Assembly (NCBI RefSeq): GCF_900172235.1
Contig: NZ_FWFQ01000018.1
Span: forward strand, 1 to 64,000
DNA length: 64,000 nucleotides
Source: Pseudoruegeria aquimaris
Lineage (GTDB): Bacteria > Pseudomonadota > Alphaproteobacteria > Rhodobacterales > Rhodobacteraceae
Reading direction: 5' to 3'
Part shown: in pieces, positions 1-7,966 of the stretch
Layout: each line of letters starts with the position of its first letter
Numbering within the stretch: position 1 is the first letter of the stretch
The notes under the pieces: model-generated
Databases searched by the model: none
Told to the model about the DNA's origin: nothing
Seen by the model: only the letters and a program-made list of their open reading frames with translations
Position numbers and translations under genes: made by a program

Positions 1-192
1 AACGTCCGCGTGGTCAGGACCGTCGACCGAGACCTCTACCGCGAACGCAACAAGGTCGAACGGTTCTTCAATCGTCTCAAACACTTCCGCGGCATCGCAA
101 CGCGATACTTCAAAACCGCAGCAAACTTCCTCGCCGCACTTCACCTCGCTTGCTCAAGGCTCTGGATCAGACATTATGAGTCCACGACCTAG
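1..192 (+). CDS. IS5-family transposase, C-terminal end only (cut by window edge)
   Basis: The reading frame is open from base 1 and stops at 190-192, so only the last 63 residues are visible. They contain the segment RERNKVERFFNRLK followed by a conserved Arg-rich stretch and AANFLAALHLA. This is the third-carboxylate (E) region of DDE transposases of the IS5 type, where the Glu and the downstream Arg/Lys help hold the catalytic metal. The frame has no start inside the window, and I could not locate the right terminal inverted repeat with confidence. It marks a mobile-element boundary just before the kinase gene that follows. Confidence 0.85.
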   Translation, partial: NVRVVRTVDRDLYRERNKVERFFNRLKHFRGIATRYFKTAANFLAALHLACSRLWIRHYESTT

Positions 193-229
193 TCTCGCCC
201 TGACACATGCACAGCAGGAGCCGCGCGGC

Positions 230-1192
230 ATGAAACTCCGCTTCGCCAATCAGATCGGCCGGATGGACGAGTCCGCGACCCGGCTCAAGGGCATCATCGT
301 TCACACCCCTGCCCTGAAAGGGGCGAAGCTTCAGAAATTCATCAAGGCCAGCCCCGAGAGCGCGGTCTTCATCGGCAAGCTGGACGGCGAGCGGGTGATC
401 TTCAAACTGTTCAACGGCGAGAAGGCCTCGGAGACCGTCGAGCGGCAGGCGGCGGAGCTTTCCTATCTTCAGGGCTTCATGGCCGAAGGCCCCTATCAGG
501 CAATGCGGATGGTGCAGGCCTTCCCGGACGCCGGGCTATCGGTGCTCTCCTTCATGCCGGGCAACCGGCTCGATGCCGTCATGGCCAAGGCCGATGCCGC
601 CAAGCGGCGGCGGCTGGTGGCGCAGTGTGGCAGCTGGCTCAAGCGCTACACGTCGGGGCGCCAGCGGCTCGCCAGGTTCGGCCCGCACCACTGGGTGGAA
701 AAACGCGCCGATCTGCCGGCGCGCATCCCCGATGCCGACGATCAGGCGCTGGCCGCCCGGCTGCATGACAACATGCACCGGCGCGCACCGCTGGTGGCCG
801 GGGCGGATGTCTGCCAGGCGGCGACCCACGGCGATTTCACCACCCTCAACCTGACGTTCCACCAGGGCACGCTCTACGGGTTGGACATCCAGGGCGAAAG
901 CTGGATGGCGCTCACCCAGGAGATCGCGCGCTTTCTCGTCTACCTCCAGATCACCCATCCGCATCCCTCGGGGCGCCTGCGGCTCGGCATCTCGGAGCCC
1001 GATCTGAAAGCCTTCCTGAAATGCGGGCTGCTGGATCCGCGCGAAGAAGCCACAACCCTGCCCTTCTTCATCGCCTCCCAGCTGCTGGGGCGCTTCGTGC
1101 AGGAATACAAGCGCGAGGACACCCGCGCCAACACGCGCGCCGCGATCGAGGCCTTCCTGAAACTGCCGATCAGCCCGGACGCGCTCGGTTGA
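230..1192 (+). CDS. Aminoglycoside phosphotransferase-fold kinase of unknown substrate
   Basis: The protein has 320 residues. Near residues 200-207 it carries THGDFTTLN, the HGDxxxxN catalytic-loop motif of the APH/choline-kinase fold, with a following LDIQ (Asp about 219) in the place of the metal-binding Asp. An N-terminal half with FIGKLDGERVIFKLF fits the ATP-binding lobe. The start at 230 is chosen because AGGAG lies about 10 bases upstream; an earlier ATG at 176 would run back into the transposase. The fold is shared by small-molecule kinases for sugars, choline and antibiotics, so the substrate cannot be read from sequence. It stands alone, next to a transposase end, and resistance should not be assumed. 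Confidence 0.65.
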   Translation: MKLRFANQIGRMDESATRLKGIIVHTPALKGAKLQKFIKASPESAVFIGKLDGERVIFKLFNGEKASETVERQAAELSYLQGFMAEGPYQAMRMVQAFPDAGLSVLSFMPGNRLDAVMAKADAAKRRRLVAQCGSWLKRYTSGRQRLARFGPHHWVEKRADLPARIPDADDQALAARLHDNMHRRAPLVAGADVCQAATHGDFTTLNLTFHQGTLYGLDIQGESWMALTQEIARFLVYLQITHPHPSGRLRLGISEPDLKAFLKCGLLDPREEATTLPFFIASQLLGRFVQEYKREDTRANTRAAIEAFLKLPISPDALG

Positions 1193-1226
1193 ACGCGGGT
1201 GCGCTCCGCCCCCTCGGCCCGATCCC

Positions 1227-1622
1227 TCAGGCCGGCGTGATCAGCCCCAGCGCGGCGCCGCCGGGATCGGTGACGATCCCGATCCGCCCGACGCCCGGCA
1301 CCTCGAAGGCCTCTCGCAGCACTTCGCCGCCCTGCTGGCGCGTGCTGGCAAGCGCCGCGTCCAGATCGGCCACCGCAACATAAGTGAACCAGTGCGGCGG
1401 CACCTCCTCCATGCCTGCCAGGGGCCCCATGTCCATGATGCCCGCCACCGGCTGCCCGCCGCGGGAGCCCATGTAATAGGTGCCCATGGCCGGATCCTGC
1501 ATCGGCATCTCGGAGATCTGCCAGCCGCAGACGGTTTCGTAGTAGCGCAGCGCGGCGGGCACGTCCCGCGTCATCAATTCGCTCCACCAGATCCTGCCGT
1601 GGGCTTCTTCCTTGCCAGCCAT
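1227..1622 (-). CDS. VOC (glyoxalase/bleomycin-resistance fold) family protein
   Basis: The 131-residue product has the pattern of a single vicinal-oxygen-chelate domain. An early segment GRIWWSELMTRDVPAALRYY is followed by a middle WFTYVAVADLDAALA and an ending GRIGIVTDPGGAALGLI. The last part matches the second beta-alpha-beta module that usually supplies a Glu or Gln metal ligand. The start at 1622 gives a good spacing from GGGAGG; an adjacent ATG at 1625 is also possible, and a longer frame upstream has no conserved sequence. Members include glyoxalases, dioxygenases and antibiotic-sequestering proteins, so no substrate is proposed. It converges with the phosphotransferase gene and has its 5' end near the start of the dehalogenase operon. 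Confidence 0.75.
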   Translation of the reverse strand: MAGKEEAHGRIWWSELMTRDVPAALRYYETVCGWQISEMPMQDPAMGTYYMGSRGGQPVAGIMDMGPLAGMEEVPPHWFTYVAVADLDAALASTRQQGGEVLREAFEVPGVGRIGIVTDPGGAALGLITPA

Positions 1623-1727
1623 CATCGCCTCCCGATTGCCGTTTCGCCGGCAGCCTAGCACGACAACTGGCGCCGCGCGCGGTCTCGTGCCACTCTCGCC
1701 GCGATTCACGACCGAAAGGAGCGCCCA

Positions 1728-2417
1728 ATGCCCGTCACCACCTGCGTTTTCGATGCCTACGGCACGCTGTTCGACGTGGCTGCCGCCGCCCGGCAGGCCG
1801 CCGCCGAACCCGGCCGCGAGGCTTTCGCGGCACATTGGGTGAAAGTCGCCAGCGACTGGCGGCTCAAACAGCTGCAATACACCTGGCTACGGGCCGTCGC
1901 GGGGGCACACGCGGATTTCTGGGAAGTCACGCAGAACGGGCTGGACTGGGCGCTGGAGGCCTCGGGGCTTGCCGGCGACGCCGCCCTGCGTGAACGGCTG
2001 CTGGCGCTCTACTGGGAGCTGGCCGCCTACCCGGAGGTGCCCGCCATGCTGGCCGCCCTGAAAGCCGCTGGCTACCAGACGGCCATCCTGTCCAACGGCT
2101 CGCCCGCCATGCTGGAGGGGGCCGTGCAGTCCGCTGGCGTGGGCGATGTGCTGGACGATGTGCTCTCCGTCGAAAGCGTCGGCGTCTTCAAACCGGATGC
2201 CCGCGTCTACGATCTGGTCGGCCAGCGCTTCGGCTGCGCCAGGGAGGAAGTGCTCTTCGTCTCCTCCAACGGCTGGGATGCCGGCTGCGCCACCGGCTAC
2301 GGGTTTCACACCGTCTGGGTCAACCGGGCCGGCGAACCGGTTGACCGCCTGCCCTGGGTTCCGGCAAATAGGCTGACAGATCTGACCACCATTCCGGAAT
2401 TGGCCCAATCCCTTTGA
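1728..2417 (+). CDS. Haloacid dehalogenase, type II
   Basis: This 229-residue HAD-superfamily hydrolase begins with CVFDAYGTLFD, where the first Asp (residue 9) is the nucleophile. It continues with SNGS (motif II), a Lys in GVFKPDARVY (motif III) and the characteristic VSSNGWDAGCATGYGF segment (motif IV). These features and the length match (S)-2-haloacid dehalogenases, which hydrolyse short 2-halo acids to 2-hydroxy acids with inversion. GAAAGGAGCG lies just upstream of the ATG. It is the first gene of a tight plus-strand run and overlaps the next gene by 4 bases. Family members often act on other small substrates, so dehalogenation is a family-level prediction. Confidence 0.8.
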   Translation: MPVTTCVFDAYGTLFDVAAAARQAAAEPGREAFAAHWVKVASDWRLKQLQYTWLRAVAGAHADFWEVTQNGLDWALEASGLAGDAALRERLLALYWELAAYPEVPAMLAALKAAGYQTAILSNGSPAMLEGAVQSAGVGDVLDDVLSVESVGVFKPDARVYDLVGQRFGCAREEVLFVSSNGWDAGCATGYGFHTVWVNRAGEPVDRLPWVPANRLTDLTTIPELAQSL

Positions 2418-3241
2418 TACAGCGTTTCACGTCCAGCGACGGCCTGTCGCTCGCCTATACCGACGAGGGGGAGGGGACGCCCCTTCTCTGCCTTGCCGGC
2501 CTCACCCGCAACGGCCGCGATTTCGATCACGTCGCGCCCCACCTGCACGGCGTCCGCCTGATCCGCCCGGACTACAGGGGCCGGGGCGAAAGCGACTATG
2601 CCGAGGATTTCCACAGCTACTCCATCCCCGTCGAAGCGCGGGACGTTCTGGAACTGATGGATCATCTCGGGATTGAGAAAGCGGCAATCCTGGGCACCTC
2701 GCGCGGCGGGCTGATCGCCATGGCGCTGGCCGCCACCGCGAAGGATCGGCTGCTCGGCGTCTGCCTCAACGACATCGGCCCCGAGATCGCCGCCGAGGGC
2801 CTTTCGGACATCATGGGCTACCTCGGGCGCCGCCCGGCACAACGCACGATCGAGGCAGCCGCCGCGGCGCGCGCGAAGCTGATGGACGGCTTCGCCGGCG
2901 TGCCCATGGAACGCTGGATCGCCGAGGCCCGCAACCACTACCGACAGACCGAGACCGGGCTCGAACTGCGCTACGACAAGCGCCTGCGCGACGCGGTGGA
3001 GGCCGCCGGCGCGGCGCCGATGCCCGATCTCTGGCCGCTGTTCGACGCCCTGGATGGGCTGCCGCTGGCCCTGATCCGCGGCGCCAACTCCAACCTCCTT
3101 AGCCCGGAAACCGCCGCCGAGATGCGCCGCCGCCGGCCCGACATGCATTTTGCCGACGTGCCCGGACGGGGCCACGTTCCCTTCCTCGACGAAACCGAGA
3201 GCCTCGCCGTGATCTCAGCCTTCCTCGAGGATCTCGCATGA
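2414..3241 (+). CDS. Alpha/beta hydrolase with an atypical acid position
   Basis: The 275-residue protein starts at a TTG that overlaps the dehalogenase stop. It has the oxyanion segment near LAGLTRNGRDF, a nucleophile elbow GTSRGG with Ser 96, and a C-terminal GRGHVPFLDE with His 254. In close relatives the catalytic acid usually lies in an SDLLS motif; here the corresponding residues are SNLLS (Asn 227), so the usual Asp seems replaced. No substrate is clear. Relatives include esterases, lactonases and dehalogenase-like enzymes. The 4-base overlaps on both sides indicate translational coupling with the dehalogenase and the ammonia-lyase. Confidence 0.75.
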   Translation: MIQRFTSSDGLSLAYTDEGEGTPLLCLAGLTRNGRDFDHVAPHLHGVRLIRPDYRGRGESDYAEDFHSYSIPVEARDVLELMDHLGIEKAAILGTSRGGLIAMALAATAKDRLLGVCLNDIGPEIAAEGLSDIMGYLGRRPAQRTIEAAAAARAKLMDGFAGVPMERWIAEARNHYRQTETGLELRYDKRLRDAVEAAGAAPMPDLWPLFDALDGLPLALIRGANSNLLSPETAAEMRRRRPDMHFADVPGRGHVPFLDETESLAVISAFLEDLA

Positions 3242-4209
3242 ACATCCACATGATCGAAGCCGCCAACGCCCGGCTGTCCGGCAACCGCCGCCGCACCCAG
3301 ATCCTGAACTCGCCGTTCCTGGACGAGATCGCGGGCCGGCGCGTCTACGTGAAGCCCGAGTGCCTTCAGCAGACCGGTAGCTTCAAGTTCCGCGGCGCCT
3401 ACAATGCCATCGCCTCGCTGCCCGAAGCGATCCGCGAAAAGGGCGTGCTGGCCTATTCCTCCGGCAACCACGGGCAGGGCGTGGCCTATGCCGCGCGCAT
3501 GTTCGGCATCCGCGCGGTGGTGGTGATGCCCTCGGATGCGCCCAACCTGAAGATCGAGAACACCCGCGCACTCGGGGCGCAGGTGGTGCTCTACGACCGC
3601 GCCAGCGAGGACCGCGCCGAGATCGGCGCGCGGCTGGCCGCGGAACACGGGCTCACGCTGATCAAGCCGTTCGACGAGCCGCAGGTCATCGCCGGACAGG
3701 GGACCATCGGCCTCGAGATCGCCGAGCAGGCCCGGCTGCGCCGCGTTTCGGAGGCCGACGTGCTGATCCCCTGCGGCGGTGGCGGGCTGACGTCTGGCGT
3801 CGCGCTCGCGCTGGAGGCCAAGGCCCCCGGCCTGCGGCCCCGCCCCGTCGAGCCGGAAGGGTTCGACGACGTGACCCGCTCGCTGATCTCGGGCGAGATC
3901 GAGAGCAACGCGGCGACCTCGGGCTCGATCTGCGATTCCATCATCACCCCCCGCCCCGGCGATCTGACGTTCCCCATCCTCAAGCGGCTCTGCGGGCCGG
4001 GCATCGTGGTGAGCGAGGCCGATTGTCTCTGCGCGATGGCCACCGCCTTCACGCGGCTCAAGATCGTGGCCGAGCCGGGGGGCGCGGCGGCGCTGGCGGC
4101 GGCGCTCTATCACGGGGATGCCATCGAGGGCGATGCCGTCTTCGTGGTGGTCTCGGGCGGCAACGTGGATTCAGCCATCTTCCAGCGCGCGCTGGAAGAA
4201 TGGGGATAG
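3238..4209 (+). CDS. PLP-dependent threonine/serine dehydratase-type ammonia-lyase
   Basis: This 323-residue fold-type II PLP enzyme has the Schiff-base lysine in TGSFKFRGAYNA (Lys 50), the substrate loop SSGNHGQG (about 74-81) and the phosphate-binding glycine loop CGGGG (about 178-182). The length fits single-domain threonine/serine dehydratases, serine racemases and threo-3-hydroxyaspartate ammonia-lyases; there is no C-terminal ACT domain, so it is a catabolic form. Such enzymes remove water and ammonia from hydroxyamino acids to give a 2-oxo acid. It overlaps the hydrolase upstream (ATGA) and lies 21 bases before the PcaB-like lyase, which suggests a shared degradation pathway. Confidence 0.82.
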   Translation: MNIHMIEAANARLSGNRRRTQILNSPFLDEIAGRRVYVKPECLQQTGSFKFRGAYNAIASLPEAIREKGVLAYSSGNHGQGVAYAARMFGIRAVVVMPSDAPNLKIENTRALGAQVVLYDRASEDRAEIGARLAAEHGLTLIKPFDEPQVIAGQGTIGLEIAEQARLRRVSEADVLIPCGGGGLTSGVALALEAKAPGLRPRPVEPEGFDDVTRSLISGEIESNAATSGSICDSIITPRPGDLTFPILKRLCGPGIVVSEADCLCAMATAFTRLKIVAEPGGAAALAAALYHGDAIEGDAVFVVVSGGNVDSAIFQRALEEWG

Positions 4210-4230
4210 GCAATCAGGCAGGACGGCACC

Positions 4231-5574
4231 ATGGCAGCTTCCGTTTACGACAGCGCGATCTACCGCGATCTCTTCCTCGACGCAGAGGCGGGCAGGCTCT
4301 TCTCCGACAGCGCCACCGTGCGCGCCATGATGATCGTGGAAGGCGCGCTCGCCAAGGCGCAGGGCGCCTGCGGCGTGATCCCCGAAGACAGTGCCTTTTT
4401 CATCCATCGCGCGAGCCTCGAATGCCAGATCGACCCGGCCGGGCTCGCCGCCGGCGCCGGGCAGTCAGCAGTGGTGGTGCCGGCGCTGGTGGAGGCCTTC
4501 CGCAAGGCGATGGACGCGCCGGAGCATGCCCAATACGTCCATTGGGGCGCCACCTCGCAGGACATCCAGGACACCGGGCTCATCCTGCGTCTGCGCCAGC
4601 TGTTCGGCCTGTTCGAAGCCCGGCTCGAGAAGGCGCTCGCGGCTTTCGCCGCCCTCGCGGAGGCCCATGCCGATCTGCCGATGGCAGCGCGCACCTTTGC
4701 CCAGATCGCCACGCCCACGAGCTTCGGCGCGCAGGCCGCCGAATGGGGCGCCCCCCTGCTTTCGCATCGCACGAGGCTCGCCGCGCTGCGGGCCGAGGTG
4801 CTGAAAGTCAGCCTTTCCGGCGCCGCGGGAACGCTCTCGGCGATGGGCGACAAGGGCCCCGAGGTGCGCGCGAAACTGGCCGAAGGGCTTGCGCTCGGCG
4901 ATCCGGGGGCAAGCTGGCACAGCCAGCGCGAAGGCCTCGCCGCCTTCGCCGGCTGGATGGCCGGCCTCTGCGCGAGCCTTGCGAAATTCGGCGAGGATCT
5001 CACCCTGCTGAACCAGGGCGAAGTGGCCGAGATCACCCTGCCGGGCGGCGGCGCCTCCTCGACCATGCCCCAGAAACACAACCCGACGCTGCCCATGCTG
5101 CTCGTGGCGCTCGGGCGCAGCGCGGCGGCGCTCAACACCTCGCTTCAGGAGGCGGCCATCCACCGCCAGCAGCGCGACCCGGCGGCCTGGATGCTCGAAT
5201 GGATGTTCCTGCCCCAGCTCTGCCTCGGCACCGCCCGCGCCCTCGCCGTGGCCTGCGAACTGGCCGAAGGCCTGCGCCCGAACGCCGAGGCCATGGCCGC
5301 CCGCGTGGAGGGTGACGGCGGCCTCGGCTTCGCCGAAGCGCTGAGCTTCGCGCTGGCGCGGTCGATGCCGCGCCCCGAGGCACAGGCCGCGGTGAAAGCC
5401 CTCTGCGCCGAAGCGCGCACGACCGGCGCCCCCCTGCGCAGCCTCGCGGCCGCCCGATGGCCCGAGCTCGATCTGGATGCCATCTTCACGCCGGCCGCCC
5501 AGATGGGCACTGCACCGCGGGACGCTCGCGCCTTCGCGCAGGCGGCGCGCGACGCCGGGCGCAACGGCTCATGA
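4231..5574 (+). CDS. Fumarase/aspartase-superfamily lyase, PcaB-like
   Basis: The 447-residue protein has the superfamily signature SSTMPQKHNP at residues 276-285 in the flexible loop that carries the catalytic serine. Earlier it has GATSQDIQDTG (about 107-117), the conserved substrate-binding region. Sequence style and length are closest to 3-carboxy-cis,cis-muconate cycloisomerase (PcaB). Adenylosuccinate-, argininosuccinate- and aminopolycarboxylate-cleaving lyases share the same motifs. No other protocatechuate gene is present, and the partner is a hydroxyamino-acid ammonia-lyase, so an addition/elimination on an N-linked dicarboxylate is as likely as muconate cycloisomerisation. It overlaps the transporter start by 4 bases. 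Confidence 0.7.
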   Translation: MAASVYDSAIYRDLFLDAEAGRLFSDSATVRAMMIVEGALAKAQGACGVIPEDSAFFIHRASLECQIDPAGLAAGAGQSAVVVPALVEAFRKAMDAPEHAQYVHWGATSQDIQDTGLILRLRQLFGLFEARLEKALAAFAALAEAHADLPMAARTFAQIATPTSFGAQAAEWGAPLLSHRTRLAALRAEVLKVSLSGAAGTLSAMGDKGPEVRAKLAEGLALGDPGASWHSQREGLAAFAGWMAGLCASLAKFGEDLTLLNQGEVAEITLPGGGASSTMPQKHNPTLPMLLVALGRSAAALNTSLQEAAIHRQQRDPAAWMLEWMFLPQLCLGTARALAVACELAEGLRPNAEAMAARVEGDGGLGFAEALSFALARSMPRPEAQAAVKALCAEARTTGAPLRSLAAARWPELDLDAIFTPAAQMGTAPRDARAFAQAARDAGRNGS

Positions 5575-6794
5575 GCGCACGCCTGCCCTTCATCTTCATC
5601 CTGCTCACGCTGATGATCGACGCGATGGGCGTCGGCCTCATCATGCCGGTGATGCCCGACCTGATCCGCGACGTGCAGGGCGGCGATCTGGCCTCCGCCG
5701 CGATCTGGGGCGGCATCCTCGCCACCGCCTTCGCGGTGATGCAGTTCCTGTTCTCGCCCACGCTGGGCAGCCTTTCGGACCGCTTCGGCCGCCGCCCGGT
5801 GCTGCTGATCTCGCTCGTGGTGATGTGCCTCGACTACGTGGTCATGGCCGTCGCCGGGACGATCTGGCTGCTTCTCCTCGGCCGGCTCGTGGGCGGGGTG
5901 ACGGCCGCCACGCAGGCCACGGCGGCCGCCTTCATCGCCGACATCTCCGCCCCTGAGAAGAAGGCCCAGAACTTCGGCCTGATGAGCGCGGCCTTCGGCA
6001 TGGGCTTCGTGCTCGGCCCGCTGATCGGCGGGCTGCTCGCCAGCTTCGGCCCCCGCGCCCCCTTCGTGGCCGCCGCCGTGCTTGCCGGGCTGAACGTGGT
6101 GCTCGGCTATTTCGTGCTGCCCGAAACCGTGACCGACCGCATCCGCCGGCCCTTCGAGTGGCGCCGCGCCAACCCCTTCGGCGCCTTCAAGGCCATTTCG
6201 CAGCTCGAGGGCGTGCGCCCGCTCCTGCTGATCTTCTTCCTCTACCAGCTGGCCTTCTTCGTCTACCCGGCGGTCTGGGCCTATTTCACCCAGGCGAAAT
6301 TCGGCTGGAGCCCGCAGATGATCGGCCTGAGCCTCGCCTCCTTCGGGATCTCGATGGCGCTGATCCAGGGCGGGCTGATCCGGGTGATCCTGCCCCGGCT
6401 GGGGGAATACCGGACGCTGCTATTCGGCCTCGTGTTCAACGCCTTCGCCTTCCTGCTGATCGCCACGCTGCCTTCCGGCACGGCCGTCCTCGTGCTCACC
6501 CCGCTCACCGCCCTCGGCGCGCTGGCCGGGCCCGCGCTTCAGGGGATGATGTCGCGCATGGCGCAGGACAACCAGCAGGGCGAATTGCAGGGGCTGCTCG
6601 GAAGCATCGCCTCCATCGCCGTGATCCTCTCGCCGCTGGTGATGACGCAGACCTTCAGCCTGTTCAGCCGCGAAGGGGCGTCGCCCTTCTTTCCGGGGGC
6701 GCCCTTCCTGCTGTCGATGGTGCTGATGGGCGTCTGCCTGGCGGTGGCCCTGCGGCACCGCCCCGCCCTGCCCCGCGACGCAACGGAAACCTGA
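5571..6794 (+). CDS. MFS transporter, TetA/DHA1-like
   Basis: The 407-residue protein is an integral membrane carrier with about 12 hydrophobic segments. It has the MFS motif A between helices 2 and 3 (GSLSDRFGRRP, residues 66-76) and a helix-5 antiporter-type motif near FGMGFVLGPLIGG. The chosen ATG overlaps the preceding stop as ATGA; an upstream in-frame extension would run through the lyase gene. The family (drug:H+ antiporter DHA1) includes tetracycline exporters but also many metabolite exporters. Its place inside a catabolic operon suggests it moves the pathway substrate or relieves a toxic intermediate. Confidence 0.78.
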   Translation: MSARLPFIFILLTLMIDAMGVGLIMPVMPDLIRDVQGGDLASAAIWGGILATAFAVMQFLFSPTLGSLSDRFGRRPVLLISLVVMCLDYVVMAVAGTIWLLLLGRLVGGVTAATQATAAAFIADISAPEKKAQNFGLMSAAFGMGFVLGPLIGGLLASFGPRAPFVAAAVLAGLNVVLGYFVLPETVTDRIRRPFEWRRANPFGAFKAISQLEGVRPLLLIFFLYQLAFFVYPAVWAYFTQAKFGWSPQMIGLSLASFGISMALIQGGLIRVILPRLGEYRTLLFGLVFNAFAFLLIATLPSGTAVLVLTPLTALGALAGPALQGMMSRMAQDNQQGELQGLLGSIASIAVILSPLVMTQTFSLFSREGASPFFPGAPFLLSMVLMGVCLAVALRHRPALPRDATET

Positions 6795-6882
6795 AGAAAG
6801 CGACATCCCGTGTCGTTTCATGGGCTTGCGCGCCGGCGGCCCTGCGGCGCAGTCTGGGCCGATCCCTGCCAAGGAGGCCAGA

Positions 6883-7965
6883 ATGCAGAAGATCCGAGCC
6901 GCCGTCTGCCACACCCACGGAGAGCCGCTGCGCATCGAAGAAGTGTCCCTGCGGGCGTGCCTGCCCGGTGAAGTCGAGGTGACTGTCGAGGCCTGCGCGA
7001 TCTGCCACTCCGATATCTCCTACATGGACGGCGGATGGGGCGGCGCCTTGCCGGCCGTCTACGGCCACGAGGCCACCGGCCGCGTCACCGCCATCGGCGA
7101 AGGCAGGAGCCGCTACAGGCTTGGGGACAGGGTGCTCGTCACGCTCATCCGCGCCTGCGGCCACTGCAGCCCCTGCGGCGCCGGCCACCCGGTGGCCTGC
7201 GAGGGCGACCGCAGCGCGCCGCCCACGCTGACGCTCGGCGACGGCACCGCCGTGGAGGCGGCCATGTTCTGCGGCGCCTTCGCCGAGAAGGTCGTGGTGC
7301 AGGAAAACCAGCTTGCGCCCCTGCCGGGCGACATCGCCCCCGAACCGGCCTCGCTGCTGGCCTGCGGCGTCATCACCGGCGCCGGCGCGGCCGTGAACAC
7401 CGCGCAGGTGCGCCCCGGCCAGACGGTGGTGGTGATCGGCGCCGGCGGCGTGGGGCTCAACGCGATCCAGGGCGCCCATATCGCGGGCGCCGCACAGATC
7501 ATCGCCATCGACATGCTCCCCGAGAAACTGGAGGCCGCGCGCGAATTCGGCGCCACCGGCGGCATCCTCGCCACCGAAGCCGATCAGCCCGGCGCCCTGA
7601 AGGCCCTGACCGGCGGGCGGCTGGCCGATGCCGTCTTCGTCACCGTCGGCGCCATTCCCGCCTACGAGGCAGCGCCCGCGCTGCTGGCCGCCAACGGCCA
7701 GCTGGTGATGGTCGGGATGCCGCACAACGGCGATACCGCGCGCTACGATCCGGCCACATTCGCCGCGCTGGGGCAGGGCATGATCGGCTCCAAGATGGGC
7801 GACGTGGTGCTCGCCCGCGACATCCCCTGGATGATCGATCTCTACCGCCAGGGCCGGCTCAAGCTCGACGAGCTGGTCAGCGCGCGCTGGCCGCTTGAGA
7901 AGATCAACGAGGCCGTGCAGGATACCCGCAAAGGTGCCGCGCGCCGCAACGTGATCGTATTCTAG
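6883..7965 (+). CDS. Zinc-dependent alcohol dehydrogenase (MDR family)
   Basis: The 360-residue enzyme has catalytic zinc ligands in AICHSD (Cys 41) and GHE (residues 61-63), and the structural zinc cluster in RACGHCSPCGAGHPVAC (Cys 92, 95, 98 and 106). Its Rossmann nucleotide loop is GAGGVG at 186-191, followed by an IDM segment typical of NAD use. AAGGAGG six bases before ATG 6883 fixes the start; the frame is open further upstream but has no signal there. It oxidises an alcohol or aldehyde adduct; the substrate is unknown. One base separates it from the next gene, so the two are co-transcribed, and an 88-base gap follows the transporter. Confidence 0.85.
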   Translation: MQKIRAAVCHTHGEPLRIEEVSLRACLPGEVEVTVEACAICHSDISYMDGGWGGALPAVYGHEATGRVTAIGEGRSRYRLGDRVLVTLIRACGHCSPCGAGHPVACEGDRSAPPTLTLGDGTAVEAAMFCGAFAEKVVVQENQLAPLPGDIAPEPASLLACGVITGAGAAVNTAQVRPGQTVVVIGAGGVGLNAIQGAHIAGAAQIIAIDMLPEKLEAAREFGATGGILATEADQPGALKALTGGRLADAVFVTVGAIPAYEAAPALLAANGQLVMVGMPHNGDTARYDPATFAALGQGMIGSKMGDVVLARDIPWMIDLYRQGRLKLDELVSARWPLEKINEAVQDTRKGAARRNVIVF

Positions 7966-7966
7966 C

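Noticed and set aside
230-1192. Aminoglycoside resistance gene
   Set aside because: Only the generic APH-fold motif is present; no feature of a known resistance subfamily is visible, and the fold is common in metabolic kinases.
4231-5574. Protocatechuate pathway (pcaB) operon
   Set aside because: No pcaG, pcaH, pcaC, pcaD, pcaI or pcaJ is present and the neighbours are unrelated to beta-ketoadipate; only the lyase resembles PcaB.
5571-6794. Tetracycline resistance pump
   Set aside because: The TetA-like MFS motifs are shared by many exporters, and the gene is embedded in a catabolic operon with no tetR partner.
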